This document shows, in pieces, positions 15,786 through 24,371 of a DNA stretch of 64,000 bases; position 1 is the stretch's first letter, and every line of letters starts with the position of its first letter. The position numbers and the translations under genes are program-made. Below the pieces are notes generated by a model that was not told the DNA's origin, searched no databases, and was given only the letters and a program-made list of their open reading frames with translations. Source of the DNA: Clostridia bacterium (GTDB lineage: Bacteria > Bacillota > Clostridia > Christensenellales > Aristaeellaceae); NCBI GenBank assembly GCA_017534885.1, contig JAFXVR010000023.1:1-64000 (forward strand), in the 5' to 3' direction.

Positions 15786-17123
15786 TCACTTGCCTGAGAC
15801 CTTCAGCGTGCCCACGTCCGCGGAGGGCGCGCCGATGCCGCTGCCGGGGAAGTTCAGGTCGCAGCCGATGGCGCGGATGTCCCGGAGCAGCTGGTAGAAA
15901 TTGCCGGCGATGGTCACCCGCTCCACCGGGCTGACCTTCTTGCCGTCCTTCACCACATATCCCTTGCTCAGCAGGGAGAAATCGCCGCTGATGGGGTTCG
16001 CGCCTGCGTGCAGGCCGCTGAGATCGGTGATGAGCAGGCCCTCGCCCATGTCCTTCAGCAGGTCGTCGAGGGTCTTCCCGCCGGGCTCCAGGTAAAAGTT
16101 AGTAGGCGCGACGTGCACCGCGCCGCCGGCCTTGGCCGCGTTGCCCGTGGTCTCCACGCCCTGCTTGCGCGCGGTCTTGCGGCTGTGGAGCAGGGTCTTG
16201 AGCACGCCCGCCTCCACCACCGCCTTGGTGCGGCAGGCGGAGCCCTCGTCGTCAAAGGCGCGGCTGGCCAGTCCGCCCGCCCGCAGGGGATCGTCCATCA
16301 GGGTGACGATGGGCGCGGCGATGGTCTCGCCCTCCCGGCCCGCCAGCAGGGAGAGCTTCTGCTGGGCGTTCTCCGCCGAGAAAATGCCGCTGAAGGCGCT
16401 CAGCAGGGACTGCATGGCGTCCCAGCGCAGGACGACCCGGTAATCCCCGGAGGCCACCGGCTCAGCGTGGAGCATCGAAAGCGCCTCGTCCGCCGCCTCC
16501 CGGGCGATTGCGTCCGGATCAAAGTTCTTCAGCTTCCGCCCCACGCGGAAAGCGATGCCGATGGCGGTGGCCTCCCCGTCCCGCGCCACGGGAACCGTGT
16601 AAGCGAAGGCCAGGCTGCCGCGGCGCTCCAGGTTCAGCCCATAGCTGTTGCGCAGCAGGACGCGGTTCTGGCTGACGTTGATGTTCGAGCCCTCGGTCAG
16701 CCTGATCCGCTCGTCCGCCGCCCGCAAGCCGGCCTCCATCCCCAGGGCGATGGCCAGCCGGTCTTCCGCCGGCACTTCCGCAAAGTCGTTTTCCTCTGCC
16801 GCCAGCTCGGGATAGCGCTCCTCGCCGGGGAAGATCTCGTCCTGCTCTTCCTCCTCGTTCAGCGCCGCGCCCTCGATGACGCCCTCCACCAGCTGACGGA
16901 TGGCTTCATCATCAAAGGCCTCGGTGGAGGCGTATCCCATCTTTCCCCCCACCGTGCCGCGCAGGCTCAGGCTGCGGGTGGCGGACACCTCGTACTGCTC
17001 AATCTGCTGATCCATGGCCTTGGCGGAAAAGGACTCCTCCTCCCGCGCATAGGCCTCAGCCGTTTCAATGCCGCCCGCCTTGGCCGCGGCCAGGAGCTGA
17101 TCCACAAACACGTTCATTTCCAT
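15786..17123 (-). CDS. pmbA: metallopeptidase-like TldE/PmbA family protein
   Basis: TldE (PmbA) pairs with TldD to form a protease that processes small peptides and degrades unfolded ones; TldE itself lacks the metal site. The 445-residue product shows the family N-terminus (AYAREEESFSAKAMDQQIEQYEVS), VLRWDAMQSLLSAFSGIFSAENAQQKLS and the C-terminal ISGDFSLLSKGYVVKDGKKVSPVERVTIAGNF cut to GDFSLLSKGYVVKDGK. It lies 15 bp after tldD and has a GGGGAGG site. Confidence 0.93.
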   Translation of the reverse strand: MEMNVFVDQLLAAAKAGGIETAEAYAREEESFSAKAMDQQIEQYEVSATRSLSLRGTVGGKMGYASTEAFDDEAIRQLVEGVIEGAALNEEEEQDEIFPGEERYPELAAEENDFAEVPAEDRLAIALGMEAGLRAADERIRLTEGSNINVSQNRVLLRNSYGLNLERRGSLAFAYTVPVARDGEATAIGIAFRVGRKLKNFDPDAIAREAADEALSMLHAEPVASGDYRVVLRWDAMQSLLSAFSGIFSAENAQQKLSLLAGREGETIAAPIVTLMDDPLRAGGLASRAFDDEGSACRTKAVVEAGVLKTLLHSRKTARKQGVETTGNAAKAGGAVHVAPTNFYLEPGGKTLDDLLKDMGEGLLITDLSGLHAGANPISGDFSLLSKGYVVKDGKKVSPVERVTIAGNFYQLLRDIRAIGCDLNFPGSGIGAPSADVGTLKVSGK

Positions 17124-17138
17124 TGCGCTGTCCTCCCC

Positions 17139-18521
17139 TCAACGGCCGCCCACGGTCAGCGCGCTGACCCGGATCATGGGCTGGCCCACGTTGGCGTAAA
17201 TGCTGCCGCTGATGGAACCGCACACGCCAGCGGACATCTTCATATCCCGGCCCACCCGGTCGATGCGCATCAGCACCTGGCTGCCCCGTCCGATCAGGGA
17301 CGCGCCCCGCACCGGCCGCACAATCCTGCCGTCCTTCACCCAGTATCCCTCCGCCACCGCGAAGTTGAACTCGCCCGTAGCCGGGTTCACCGAGCCGCCG
17401 CCCAGGCGCTTGGCGTACAGGCCCTCGCCCATGGTGGCGATCATCTCGTCCTCGTCGTCTGTGCCGGGGGCGATGAAGGTGTTGCGCATCCGCGAGGTCG
17501 GCGCCCAGGCGTAGCTCTCCCGGCGGCCCGAGCCCGTGGGCGGCATGTTCATCCGCCGCGAGCCCAGCTTGTCAATCATGTAATTCGTCAGGATGCCATC
17601 CTTGATGAGCGTCAGGCTGGTGGTGGGCATGCCCTCGTCGTCCACGTGCAGGCTGCCCCACTCGTTGACCATGGTGCCGTCATCCACGGCGGTCACGCAG
17701 GGCGACGCGATCTGCTGGCCCAGTTTCCCGCTGAACTCGCTGATGCCGTAGGCCACGCTGGTCGCCTCCAGGCTGTGCCCGCAGGCCTCGTGGAAGATGA
17801 CGCCGCCGAAGCCGCTGTCGATGACCACCGGGAAGACGCCGGCGGGGCATTTGTCCGCGTGGAGCATGGTCACGGCCTGGGTAGCGGCGCTGCGCCCGGA
17901 GGCCTCCGGATCCACCAGGCTGTCGAAGAGCTCAAAGCCCATGGCCGCGCCGGGGCCGTCGGAGCCGGACTGGTTTTCCTTGCCGTCGGAGGCCACCGCG
18001 GCCACCCGCAGGCGCGACCACACCCGGCGATCGGTCACAAAAGCCCCCTCGGTATTGCAGATCAGCACGTCCTGCACACTGTCGCTGAAGCCGCTCTGCA
18101 CCTGCACGATCTCCGGTGAAACCGCCCGGGCCGCCGCTTCCGCCGCCCGCACCTTTTCGGCCTTCAGCGCCGCCTTGACCTCGGTGGGCAGGAGGCGGAT
18201 CTCCTCAGGGCGCTCGGCGTGGTTCACCCTAAAGGGCAACACCTGGCAGCCTTTGCCGCCGCGCACTGCCGCAGCCGCCTTGGACGCGCAGTCCATCAGG
18301 CCCTCGCGGGAGGTGTTATTGGTGAAGACGTAAATGGCCCGGGTGCCCTCAAACACGCGCACGCCCGCGCCGTGGATGCGGCCGGACTGCACCGTGTCGA
18401 TCTTGCCGGACTTCATGGACACGCTGTGGTTGACGCGGTCCTCCAGGAAGATTTCGCCGAAGTCGCCGCCGGTGGATACCGCCCGGGCCAGCACTTCCGC
18501 TGCGATGTTCTGGTCAAGCAT
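17139..18521 (-). CDS. tldD: metalloprotease TldD
   Basis: The catalytic partner of TldE. The 460-residue protein has the zinc motif HEACGH in IFHEACGHSLEATSVA near residue 255, the downstream GSRRMNMPPTGSGRRESYA and a C-terminal ISGSIYANVGQPMIRVSALTVGG region. The N-terminus (EIFLEDRVNHSVSMKSGKI) matches the family. It starts after AAGGAGG and leads the tldD-tldE pair inside a long minus-strand gene array. Confidence 0.95.
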   Translation of the reverse strand: MLDQNIAAEVLARAVSTGGDFGEIFLEDRVNHSVSMKSGKIDTVQSGRIHGAGVRVFEGTRAIYVFTNNTSREGLMDCASKAAAAVRGGKGCQVLPFRVNHAERPEEIRLLPTEVKAALKAEKVRAAEAAARAVSPEIVQVQSGFSDSVQDVLICNTEGAFVTDRRVWSRLRVAAVASDGKENQSGSDGPGAAMGFELFDSLVDPEASGRSAATQAVTMLHADKCPAGVFPVVIDSGFGGVIFHEACGHSLEATSVAYGISEFSGKLGQQIASPCVTAVDDGTMVNEWGSLHVDDEGMPTTSLTLIKDGILTNYMIDKLGSRRMNMPPTGSGRRESYAWAPTSRMRNTFIAPGTDDEDEMIATMGEGLYAKRLGGGSVNPATGEFNFAVAEGYWVKDGRIVRPVRGASLIGRGSQVLMRIDRVGRDMKMSAGVCGSISGSIYANVGQPMIRVSALTVGGR

Positions 18522-18569
18522 CTGGGATTCCTCCTTGTTCTGTTTGTGATTCCATTTGATAATTGATAT

Positions 18570-19433
18570 TCAGCCGTCCCCAAAGGCAGCGCTGTGCTCC
18601 TGAAAGAAGCGGTGGTAGGCCCGCACGTTCTCCAGCTCCGTCCAGTCCTTCACCCGGGCTGGGCTGTCGTCCAGGTCGTAGACCCGCGCGCCCCGCATGG
18701 CCAGCAGGAAGAGCGAGTGGGTGGCCAGCACCAGCTGACAGTCGTAAAAGCGGGCTGAATCCTCCAGGAAACGTGCCAGCTCCAGCTGCCGCACCGGCGA
18801 CAGGCTGTTTTCCGGCTCGTCCAGCAGGTAGAGGGCGTTGTCCTGAATCTTCTCGTTGAAGTAGATGAAGGCGCTCTCCCCGTTGGAATGCTCGGGCACA
18901 TTGCCGCCCAGCCGCCGCCTCACAAACTCGCTCTGGGTCATGCGCCGGGAGTCCACCACGCGGCTCAGCTCCTCATAGTCCGCCATGGAGGTCATGCGGG
19001 AGGGGGTCGAGCGATCCCGCACCCAGTCGTCAAAGAGCTCCTGCCGCCGCCGGTTGATGCCCAGGTTCAGCCTCCGCATGTCCAGCATATGGTTGAAGAC
19101 GTCATCGCTGGTGATCATCCGGCTCCCCGGGGGAATGCCGGCCTTGTCCGCTCTGCACATGCTGACGTACCGGTCGAAGAACTCCGAGCGGCTGCCCGGG
19201 GATTCCCTTTCCAGGCCCAGCTTGTCCGCGATCAGGTTGAGCAGGGTGCTCTTGCCGGAGCCGTTGCCCCCGTAGAAGATGGTCACCGCTTCGAAGCGCA
19301 GCTCTTCCAGTCCGCGGCCGGCCAGCACCCGGAAGGGATACCAGGTGGTGTAGCAGGTCCGGCGGATTGTGTTGAGGTATGCCTCCTCCTGATCCTGTGT
19401 GGGCAGAGCGAAGCCCTTCAGCCAGGTTTTCAC
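18570..19433 (-). CDS. AAA family ATPase (ABC/SMC-type ATP-binding protein)
   Basis: 287 residues with Walker A (YGGNGSGKSTLLNLIADKL), a degenerate signature region (NGESAFIYFNEKI), Walker B (LYLLDEPENSLSP) and an H-loop (LVLATHSLFLLAM). This is the short stand-alone AAA/'putative ATP-binding' type found in many bacteria, without membrane segments. The function is unknown. It overlaps the end of the purine nucleoside phosphorylase gene by 4 nt, so it is made with nucleoside-salvage enzymes, and precedes tldD by 48 bp. Confidence 0.88.
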   Translation of the reverse strand: MKTWLKGFALPTQDQEEAYLNTIRRTCYTTWYPFRVLAGRGLEELRFEAVTIFYGGNGSGKSTLLNLIADKLGLERESPGSRSEFFDRYVSMCRADKAGIPPGSRMITSDDVFNHMLDMRRLNLGINRRRQELFDDWVRDRSTPSRMTSMADYEELSRVVDSRRMTQSEFVRRRLGGNVPEHSNGESAFIYFNEKIQDNALYLLDEPENSLSPVRQLELARFLEDSARFYDCQLVLATHSLFLLAMRGARVYDLDDSPARVKDWTELENVRAYHRFFQEHSAAFGDG

Positions 19434-20242
19434 AGCGCCTCCACCGTGGCCGTCAGCAGGGCGGAGAACTGCTCCTTCACCCGGTTGGCCACTTCCACCA
19501 CCTCCAGGTGGTTCAGGGGCTGGGGCAGGATGCCGGCAGCCATATTGGTCAGGCAGCTCAGGCCCAGCACCTCCATGCCGCAGTGCCGCGCCACGATCGT
19601 CTCCGGCACGGTGGACATGCCCACGGCGTCCGCCCCGAGGATGCGCACCATGCGAATCTCCGCCGGGGTCTCATAGCAGGGGCCGTTGAACCAGGTGTAC
19701 ACGCCCTCCCGCAGCGCAATGCCCAGCTTTTCCGCCTGTGTCCGGCAGATCTCCGCCAGGCGGCGGCTGTAAGCCTCGCTCATGTCCGGGAAGCGCGGGC
19801 CGAAGGCGTCCAGATTGGGCCCGATCAGCGGATTCCTGCCGCTGTAGTTGATGAAATCCCGCAGCAGCATCAGGTCGCCGGGCTTCCACTCCGTGTTGAC
19901 GCAGCCCGCCGCGTTGGTCAGGATCAGGGTTTTGACACCCAGCAGCCGCATGACCCGCACATACATGGTCACCGCTTCCAGGCCCAGACCCTCATAGGCG
20001 TGCACCCGGCCCTGCATCAGGAAAACCGTGTGTCCGCCCAGCCGGCCCCGCCACCACAGGCCCGCGTGCCCCGCCACCGTCGAAACCGGAAAGCCCGGAA
20101 TCTCCGCATATGGCAGGCTTTCGGCCTCGGTCAGCCTATCGGCGAAGTCCCCCAGGCCGCTGCCCAGCACAATGCCGATTTCCGCCGTGCCCAGCCGCTG
20201 ACGCACCGTGTCAGCCGCCAGCTGATAGGCTTGCATATCCAT
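19430..20242 (-). CDS. punA: purine-nucleoside phosphorylase (trimeric type)
   Basis: Cleaves purine nucleosides with phosphate to base and (deoxy)ribose 1-phosphate. The 270-residue product has the phosphate-binding GIVLGSGLGDFAD, QGRVHAYEG, TNAAGCVN and the purine-site GPCYETPAEIRMVRILGADAVGMSTVPE, all typical of the trimeric class. It is 36 bp downstream of deoB, which uses its product: (deoxy)ribose 1-phosphate becomes the 5-phosphate. Confidence 0.96.
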   Translation of the reverse strand: MDMQAYQLAADTVRQRLGTAEIGIVLGSGLGDFADRLTEAESLPYAEIPGFPVSTVAGHAGLWWRGRLGGHTVFLMQGRVHAYEGLGLEAVTMYVRVMRLLGVKTLILTNAAGCVNTEWKPGDLMLLRDFINYSGRNPLIGPNLDAFGPRFPDMSEAYSRRLAEICRTQAEKLGIALREGVYTWFNGPCYETPAEIRMVRILGADAVGMSTVPETIVARHCGMEVLGLSCLTNMAAGILPQPLNHLEVVEVANRVKEQFSALLTATVEAL

Positions 20243-20278
20243 GCCGATTTCCTCCCCTTGTGTTTTCAGCCGTTTTCC

Positions 20279-21442
20279 TCAGCCCAGCAGCGCGCAGAAG
20301 GATTCTGCGCCGAAGCGGTCGGGCAGGCCCAGCCACTCCGCGCAGGTGGCGGCGATGTCCGCGTAAGTACGGCGGGTTCCCAGCGGCACCAGATGGTCCA
20401 GCCCCTTGCGGGTGGCCAGCAGCGGCACCATCTCCCGGGTGTGATCCGTGCCCCTGAAGGTGGGATCGCAGCCGTGGTCGGCGGTGAAGATCAGCAGATC
20501 GTCCTCCCGCAGCGCGGCCATGATCTCCGGCAGCTTGCCGTCAATGTACTTCAGCGCCTCCGCGAAGCCCTGCGGATCGCGCCGGTGACCCCAGAGCATG
20601 TCCGTATCCACCAGATTGGTGAAGCACAGGCCCTCAAAGTCCTTGTGCATGTACTTCAGCCAGGCCTCGATGCAGGCCGCGTTGCCCGCTGCGTGATCCG
20701 CCTCGGTGATGCCCTTGTCCGCGAAGATATCGGCGATCTTGCCCACGCCGATGCTGGCCATGCCGGCTTCCTTCACCGCGTCCAGCAGGGTGCGGTCAGG
20801 GGGCACCAGGGAAAAGTCGCGGCGGCCATTGGTGCGTACAAAGGCGCCCGGCTTGCCCGTGTAAGGCCTGGCGATGACCCGCCCCACGCCCAGCTCCGGC
20901 CCCTGGAGCATTTCCCGGGCGATGCGGCAGAAGCGGTACAGCTCCTCCCGGGGGAAGACCTCCTCGTGGCAGGCGATCTGGAACACGCTGTCCGCCGAGG
21001 TGTACACAATGGGCATGGCCTTTGCATAGCTCTCCTCGCCCAGTTCCTCTAAGACGGCTGTGCCCGAGGCGGGCTTGTTGCCGATGACCCTGTGGCCGAT
21101 GGCCTCTTCAAAGGCCCCGATGAAGTCCGCCGGGAAGCCCTCCGGGAAGGTCGGGAAGGCGTGCGCCACCGGCAGGCCCGCGATCTCCCAGTGGCCTGTC
21201 GTGGTGTCCTTGCCCGCGGACACTTCCATGCACCGGCCCGCGCCGCCCGCGGCCCCCGGATCGGGCGGACAGTGCGTCCCCTCGATCTGCCCCAGCCCTA
21301 AGGCCGCAAAATTCGGCAGCTCCGGCTTCGCCGTGTCCATCACATGTCCCCAGGTATTCGCGCCCTCATCACCGTACATCGTGGCGTCCGGGGCATTGCC
21401 GCAGCCCACTGCGTCCAATACTGTCAGAAAGACCCGTTTCAT
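20279..21442 (-). CDS. deoB: phosphopentomutase
   Basis: DeoB converts (deoxy)ribose 1-phosphate to the 5-phosphate for entry into central metabolism. The 387-residue alkaline-phosphatase-superfamily protein shows LDAVGCGNAPDA with metal-binding Asp, GKDTTTGHWEIAG, TNLVDTDMLWGHRRD and FTADHGCDPTF with further metal ligands. The start follows AAGGAG. It heads the minus-strand array and is the first step of the deoB-punA salvage pair. Confidence 0.97.
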   Translation of the reverse strand: MKRVFLTVLDAVGCGNAPDATMYGDEGANTWGHVMDTAKPELPNFAALGLGQIEGTHCPPDPGAAGGAGRCMEVSAGKDTTTGHWEIAGLPVAHAFPTFPEGFPADFIGAFEEAIGHRVIGNKPASGTAVLEELGEESYAKAMPIVYTSADSVFQIACHEEVFPREELYRFCRIAREMLQGPELGVGRVIARPYTGKPGAFVRTNGRRDFSLVPPDRTLLDAVKEAGMASIGVGKIADIFADKGITEADHAAGNAACIEAWLKYMHKDFEGLCFTNLVDTDMLWGHRRDPQGFAEALKYIDGKLPEIMAALREDDLLIFTADHGCDPTFRGTDHTREMVPLLATRKGLDHLVPLGTRRTYADIAATCAEWLGLPDRFGAESFCALLG

Positions 21443-21465
21443 GATTGATCACGCTCCTTGTCTCT

Positions 21466-21494
21466 ATTGTACACCATCTGACCAAAAATGAAAA
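21466..21494 (-). promoter_or_regulatory. probable promoter of deoB
   Basis: Minus strand TTTTCA (21494-21489), 17-nt spacer, TACAAT (21471-21466), 24 bp ahead of the start codon. The -10 is good, the -35 weak. The bases after the -10 (ATAGAGACAAGG) are the same as at the HerA-like gene promoter at 26365. Confidence 0.55.
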
Positions 21495-21542
21495 GACATT
21501 GGGGAGGTTTTCCGGAGAGGCTTTTCATGACTTTCATGACTT

Positions 21543-21661
21543 GATTCGGATGTCAAAAGGGCGCTTTCCTGAACCAAGCCACGACTGGTTGTGGAAGGTA
21601 GCGGAAATTACCACAACCAGTCGTGGCTCTAAGGTCGGAAGCGCCCTTTTGTCACCCTCAA
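21543..21661. mobile_element. MITE-like palindromic element, copy 1
   Basis: About 119 bp with nested inverted repeats: an inner perfect 18-bp pair (AGCCACGACTGGTTGTGG and its complement) and an outer pair around GTCAAAAGGGCGC / GCGCCCTTTTGTCAC. It is bordered on both sides by the direct repeat CATGACTT (21535-21542 and 21662-21669), as left by target duplication. A closely similar copy lies inverted at 39878-39997. It codes for nothing convincing. Together with the deoB promoter it fills the 366-bp gap between deoB and the next gene. Confidence 0.75.
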
Positions 21662-21808
21662 CATGACTTTTCATGATGCAGACTGAAAAAGGACTGAAAA
21701 AGGTTTTTGCGGTAGCCCTCAATTCACTGTTCCCTAAATCTTCATATTGTGCTATAATGTCTTCAGCCTGACAATTCATGCCAAATCTGCGCTCAGGGAG
21801 GTATCCTC

Positions 21809-22678
21809 ATGAAACTGCTGAAAACCCTTTGCCTGCTTCTCGCCGCCTCGCTTCTCTGCCCGATGGTGTCCATCGCGGGCGCGGAGGAAGCCCCGGCCCG
21901 GACCGCCCAGGACATCATTGAGGAGATGGCGGTCTATTACGGCACCTATGGCGCTGAGGCGGATGAAAAGGTCAGCGCCCTGCTGGAGGAGCTGACCGCC
22001 ATTGACCCCACGGCCGGCGCGAAGTGGGCGTCCATCATGGCACTATGGAAGTCCGTAGACGGTGATCTGCCCCTGAACTACGACGTGCTGCCCGACGGCC
22101 TGCCGGACACGGACGAGCTGTGCATTGTGGCCCTGGGCTTCCAGCTGAACCCGGACGGCACCATGCGGGACGAGCTGGTGGAGCGGCTGAAGGTCGTCCT
22201 CGCCAGCGCGCAGAAGTATCCCAATGCCTTCGTGGTGTGCACCGGCGGCGGCACGGCCTCGGCGAACCCGGAAGCCACCGAGTCCGGCCGGATGGCGGAG
22301 TGGCTGATGGAGCAGGGCGTCAGCGCCGAGCGCATCATCGTGGAGGATCGCTCCCTGACCACCGCGCAGAACGCCATCTACACCTTTGATCTTCTGAAAG
22401 AGCGCTGCCCCCAGGTCAGCCAGATTGCCATCGTCTCCAGCGATTACCACATCGCCACGGGCGTGCTGCTCTTCGGCGCGGAGGCCACCCTGCTGGCGGA
22501 GGAAGCCGGCAGCGAGACCGTGCACATCGTGTCCAACGCCGCGTGGAAAGCGCCCTCCGGCCACCTGTCCGCCATGTTCCAGTGCGGCGCGCTGATTGAG
22601 CTCTCCGGCGACGTGCAGACCGCCTTTGACATCTACTACGAGACCTACGACATCCATGAGCTGCCCCCGCTGAACTGA
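21809..22678 (+). CDS. secreted YdcF/DUF218 family protein
   Basis: 289 residues. A signal peptide (KLLKTLCLLLAASLLCPMVS, cleavage after AGA) precedes a YdcF (DUF218) domain: DELCIVALGFQLNPDGT, VVCTGGGTA, ATESGRMAEWL, VEDRSLTTAQNAIYTFDLL and VSSDYHIATGVLLF. DUF218 proteins are thought to bind nucleotides or act on envelope precursors; the reaction is not established. Most relatives are membrane-anchored, whereas this one appears exported. TATAAT at 21753-21758 is a likely -10, with no clear -35. It may be co-transcribed with the next three genes (gaps 12-34 bp). Confidence 0.85.
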   Translation: MKLLKTLCLLLAASLLCPMVSIAGAEEAPARTAQDIIEEMAVYYGTYGAEADEKVSALLEELTAIDPTAGAKWASIMALWKSVDGDLPLNYDVLPDGLPDTDELCIVALGFQLNPDGTMRDELVERLKVVLASAQKYPNAFVVCTGGGTASANPEATESGRMAEWLMEQGVSAERIIVEDRSLTTAQNAIYTFDLLKERCPQVSQIAIVSSDYHIATGVLLFGAEATLLAEEAGSETVHIVSNAAWKAPSGHLSAMFQCGALIELSGDVQTAFDIYYETYDIHELPPLN

Positions 22679-22699
22679 CGGCGGAAGGAGGAAGAGCAA

Positions 22700-22990
22700 G
22701 TGAGCATGCTGGTGCTTTTCATCATCTGCCTGGTCTTCGTGAACGTGTCCGCCTTTGCGCTGATGGCCTACGACAAGCACTGCGCGAAGACCGGCAAGTA
22801 CCGCGTCCCCGAGAAGATTCTCTTCATGGTGACGGCCGCTTTCGGCGGGCTGGGCGGGGTGCTGGGCATGTTCCTCTGCCGTCACAAGACCAAGCACTGG
22901 TATTTCCGCGTCTTCTTCCCCCTGCTGCTGGCCGTGCAGATTCCCATCCTGTGGTATGTCATCAGCCTGCTGCTGAAGACAGGAAGCTGA
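22700..22990 (+). CDS. DUF1294 small membrane protein
   Basis: 96 residues with three hydrophobic spans: residues 3-20, a GGLGGVLGMFLCRHKTKHWYF-type turn and a C-terminal span. The motif YDKHCAKTGKYRVPE followed by AAFGGLGGVLGM and KTKHWYFRV is the DUF1294 hallmark. The role is unknown. GTG at 22700 is chosen since AAGGAGG lies 8 nt ahead; an ATG two codons later is possible. Confidence 0.88.
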   Translation: MSMLVLFIICLVFVNVSAFALMAYDKHCAKTGKYRVPEKILFMVTAAFGGLGGVLGMFLCRHKTKHWYFRVFFPLLLAVQIPILWYVISLLLKTGS

Positions 22991-23024
22991 TCGGACTTTG
23001 CGATCTGAAAAGGAGCTGTTCCTG

Positions 23025-23528
23025 ATGCTGAAGCTGCTGAAGCGGCTGCTGGCCCTGATGCTGGTTTTGCTGCTGGTTCCTGCCCTGGCGGACACCCTGG
23101 ATGAGGAGGATGCACGCCTGCTGACGGTGACCATCGGCCAGACGGACTATGTGCTGGGCATGAGCACCGCCCGGGACCTGATGAACGCCGGCTGGCCCTG
23201 GAACCGGGAGTCTGACGGCGTGTACAGCTTTTACTGCGCGGACTACGGCAGCTATTTCTACGCAGAAACCTTGGGCGGCTCGCCGGACGCGCCCCTCACC
23301 ATGATCGACCTGATGTGGGCGGACGGCGTGCCCGTGCGCTACCTGTCCGTGTCCACCTCGGCCAGCGGCGCGACCTCCGGCTCCCTCTGGGATCTGCTCT
23401 CCGGAAGCTTTGGCGCGTCCATGAATGAGGAGGGCACCCTGGTCGCCCGCATTCCCCTCTCCGACGGCCGCGTGCTGTCCGCCGCCGCCAAGGATTCCTC
23501 CGCCCGGCTCCGACTGACCCTGCGGTAA
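23025..23528 (+). CDS. secreted hypothetical protein
   Basis: 167 residues: a signal peptide (LKRLLALMLVLLLVPALA) and a ~145-residue exported domain with TIGQTDYVLGMSTARDLMNAGWPW and a tail of beta-strand-like segments. The pattern 'G-x-TTxxDLxxAGW' resembles short clostridial lipobox-free secreted proteins of unknown role. Start chosen at 23025 for the GGAG site and signal peptide. It sits between DUF1294 and the methyltransferase and is probably in the same transcript. Confidence 0.75.
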   Translation: MLKLLKRLLALMLVLLLVPALADTLDEEDARLLTVTIGQTDYVLGMSTARDLMNAGWPWNRESDGVYSFYCADYGSYFYAETLGGSPDAPLTMIDLMWADGVPVRYLSVSTSASGATSGSLWDLLSGSFGASMNEEGTLVARIPLSDGRVLSAAAKDSSARLRLTLR

Positions 23529-23540
23529 GAGGAGGCAGGC

Positions 23541-24290
23541 ATGGCACGGCAGAACATCTACGACAACGAAGCCTTTTTCGAGGACTTCAGGGAGAAGCGG
23601 ACCAGCGAGATCAACTTCAACGACTGCATCGAGACGCCCATCCTCTTTTCGATGCTCCCGGACCTGCGCGGGAAGGACGTGCTGGACATCGGCTGCGGCA
23701 TGGGCCAGCACACCCGGAAGTTCGCTGAAATGGGCGCGGCCTCGGTGCTGGGCATCGACATCTCCGAAAAGATGCTGGCCTGGGCGGTGGAGCACAACAG
23801 CGCTGAGGCTGTCACCTACCGGCGGATGGCCATGGAGGACATGGACGCGCTGGAGGAGCGGTTTGATGTGATCATCAGCTCCCTCGCCTTTGACTACGCT
23901 GAGGATTTCGAGGGCCTTCTGCGCTCGATCCACCGTCTGGGCCGGGAGAAGGCGGCGCTCGTCTTCAGCATGTCCCATCCCCTGGCCACCGCCTGGACGG
24001 GCCAGTACACCCGCTACACCTGGTCGGACGCCCGGGAGCGCCTGTACGCGAACCTCAGCCACTACACTGTGGAGGGTCTCCGGAAGGTCAGCTGGGTGGT
24101 GGACGGCTACGAGTGCTACCACCGGATGTTCTCCAGCCTGATCAACGCGCTGGTGCAGGCAGGCTTCGTGATCGAGGAATGCCGGGAGTCGACCATGTCC
24201 GATGAGATGCGCGCAAAGTATCCGGAGACCTTCGGCGGCACCCTTCACCGCCCCGATTTCATCTTCTTCCGCTGCGGATGGGCCGGCTGA
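23541..24290 (+). CDS. class I SAM-dependent methyltransferase
   Basis: 249 residues. Motif I VLDIGCGMGQHTRKFAEMGA with the acidic motif II end VLGIDISEKML and motif IV FDVIISSLAFDY place it among small-molecule methyltransferases of the UbiE/Methyltransf_11 kind. The substrate is unknown. RBS AGGAGGC and a 12-bp gap link it to the preceding secreted protein. Its transcript ends at a strong bidirectional terminator. Confidence 0.92.
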   Translation: MARQNIYDNEAFFEDFREKRTSEINFNDCIETPILFSMLPDLRGKDVLDIGCGMGQHTRKFAEMGAASVLGIDISEKMLAWAVEHNSAEAVTYRRMAMEDMDALEERFDVIISSLAFDYAEDFEGLLRSIHRLGREKAALVFSMSHPLATAWTGQYTRYTWSDARERLYANLSHYTVEGLRKVSWVVDGYECYHRMFSSLINALVQAGFVIEECRESTMSDEMRAKYPETFGGTLHRPDFIFFRCGWAG

Positions 24291-24311
24291 ATCCCGCCCC
24301 CGCACTATACC

Positions 24312-24353
24312 AAAAGGCAGCTCCGGGTTGATTGTTCCCGGAGCTGCCCTTTT
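24312..24353. terminator. bidirectional terminator
   Basis: AAAAGGCAGCTCCGGG pairs with CCCGGAGCTGCCCTTTT over a 9-nt loop, giving T-runs on both strands between the convergent methyltransferase and HerA-like genes. Confidence 0.92.
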
Positions 24354-24371
24354 GTATGGGATGGATTTGGC

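Noticed and set aside
16008-18119. 703-codon open frame on the plus strand across tldE and tldD
   Set aside because: It lies antisense to two well-identified genes, has low-complexity His/Gly/Ala/Arg composition and no family. Such long antisense frames are expected in GC-rich coding sequence.
18570-19433. OLD/retron/septu-type defence ATPase
   Set aside because: The AAA protein is short, lacks a nuclease domain and sits between purine salvage and tldD genes with a coupled start, which looks like housekeeping context.
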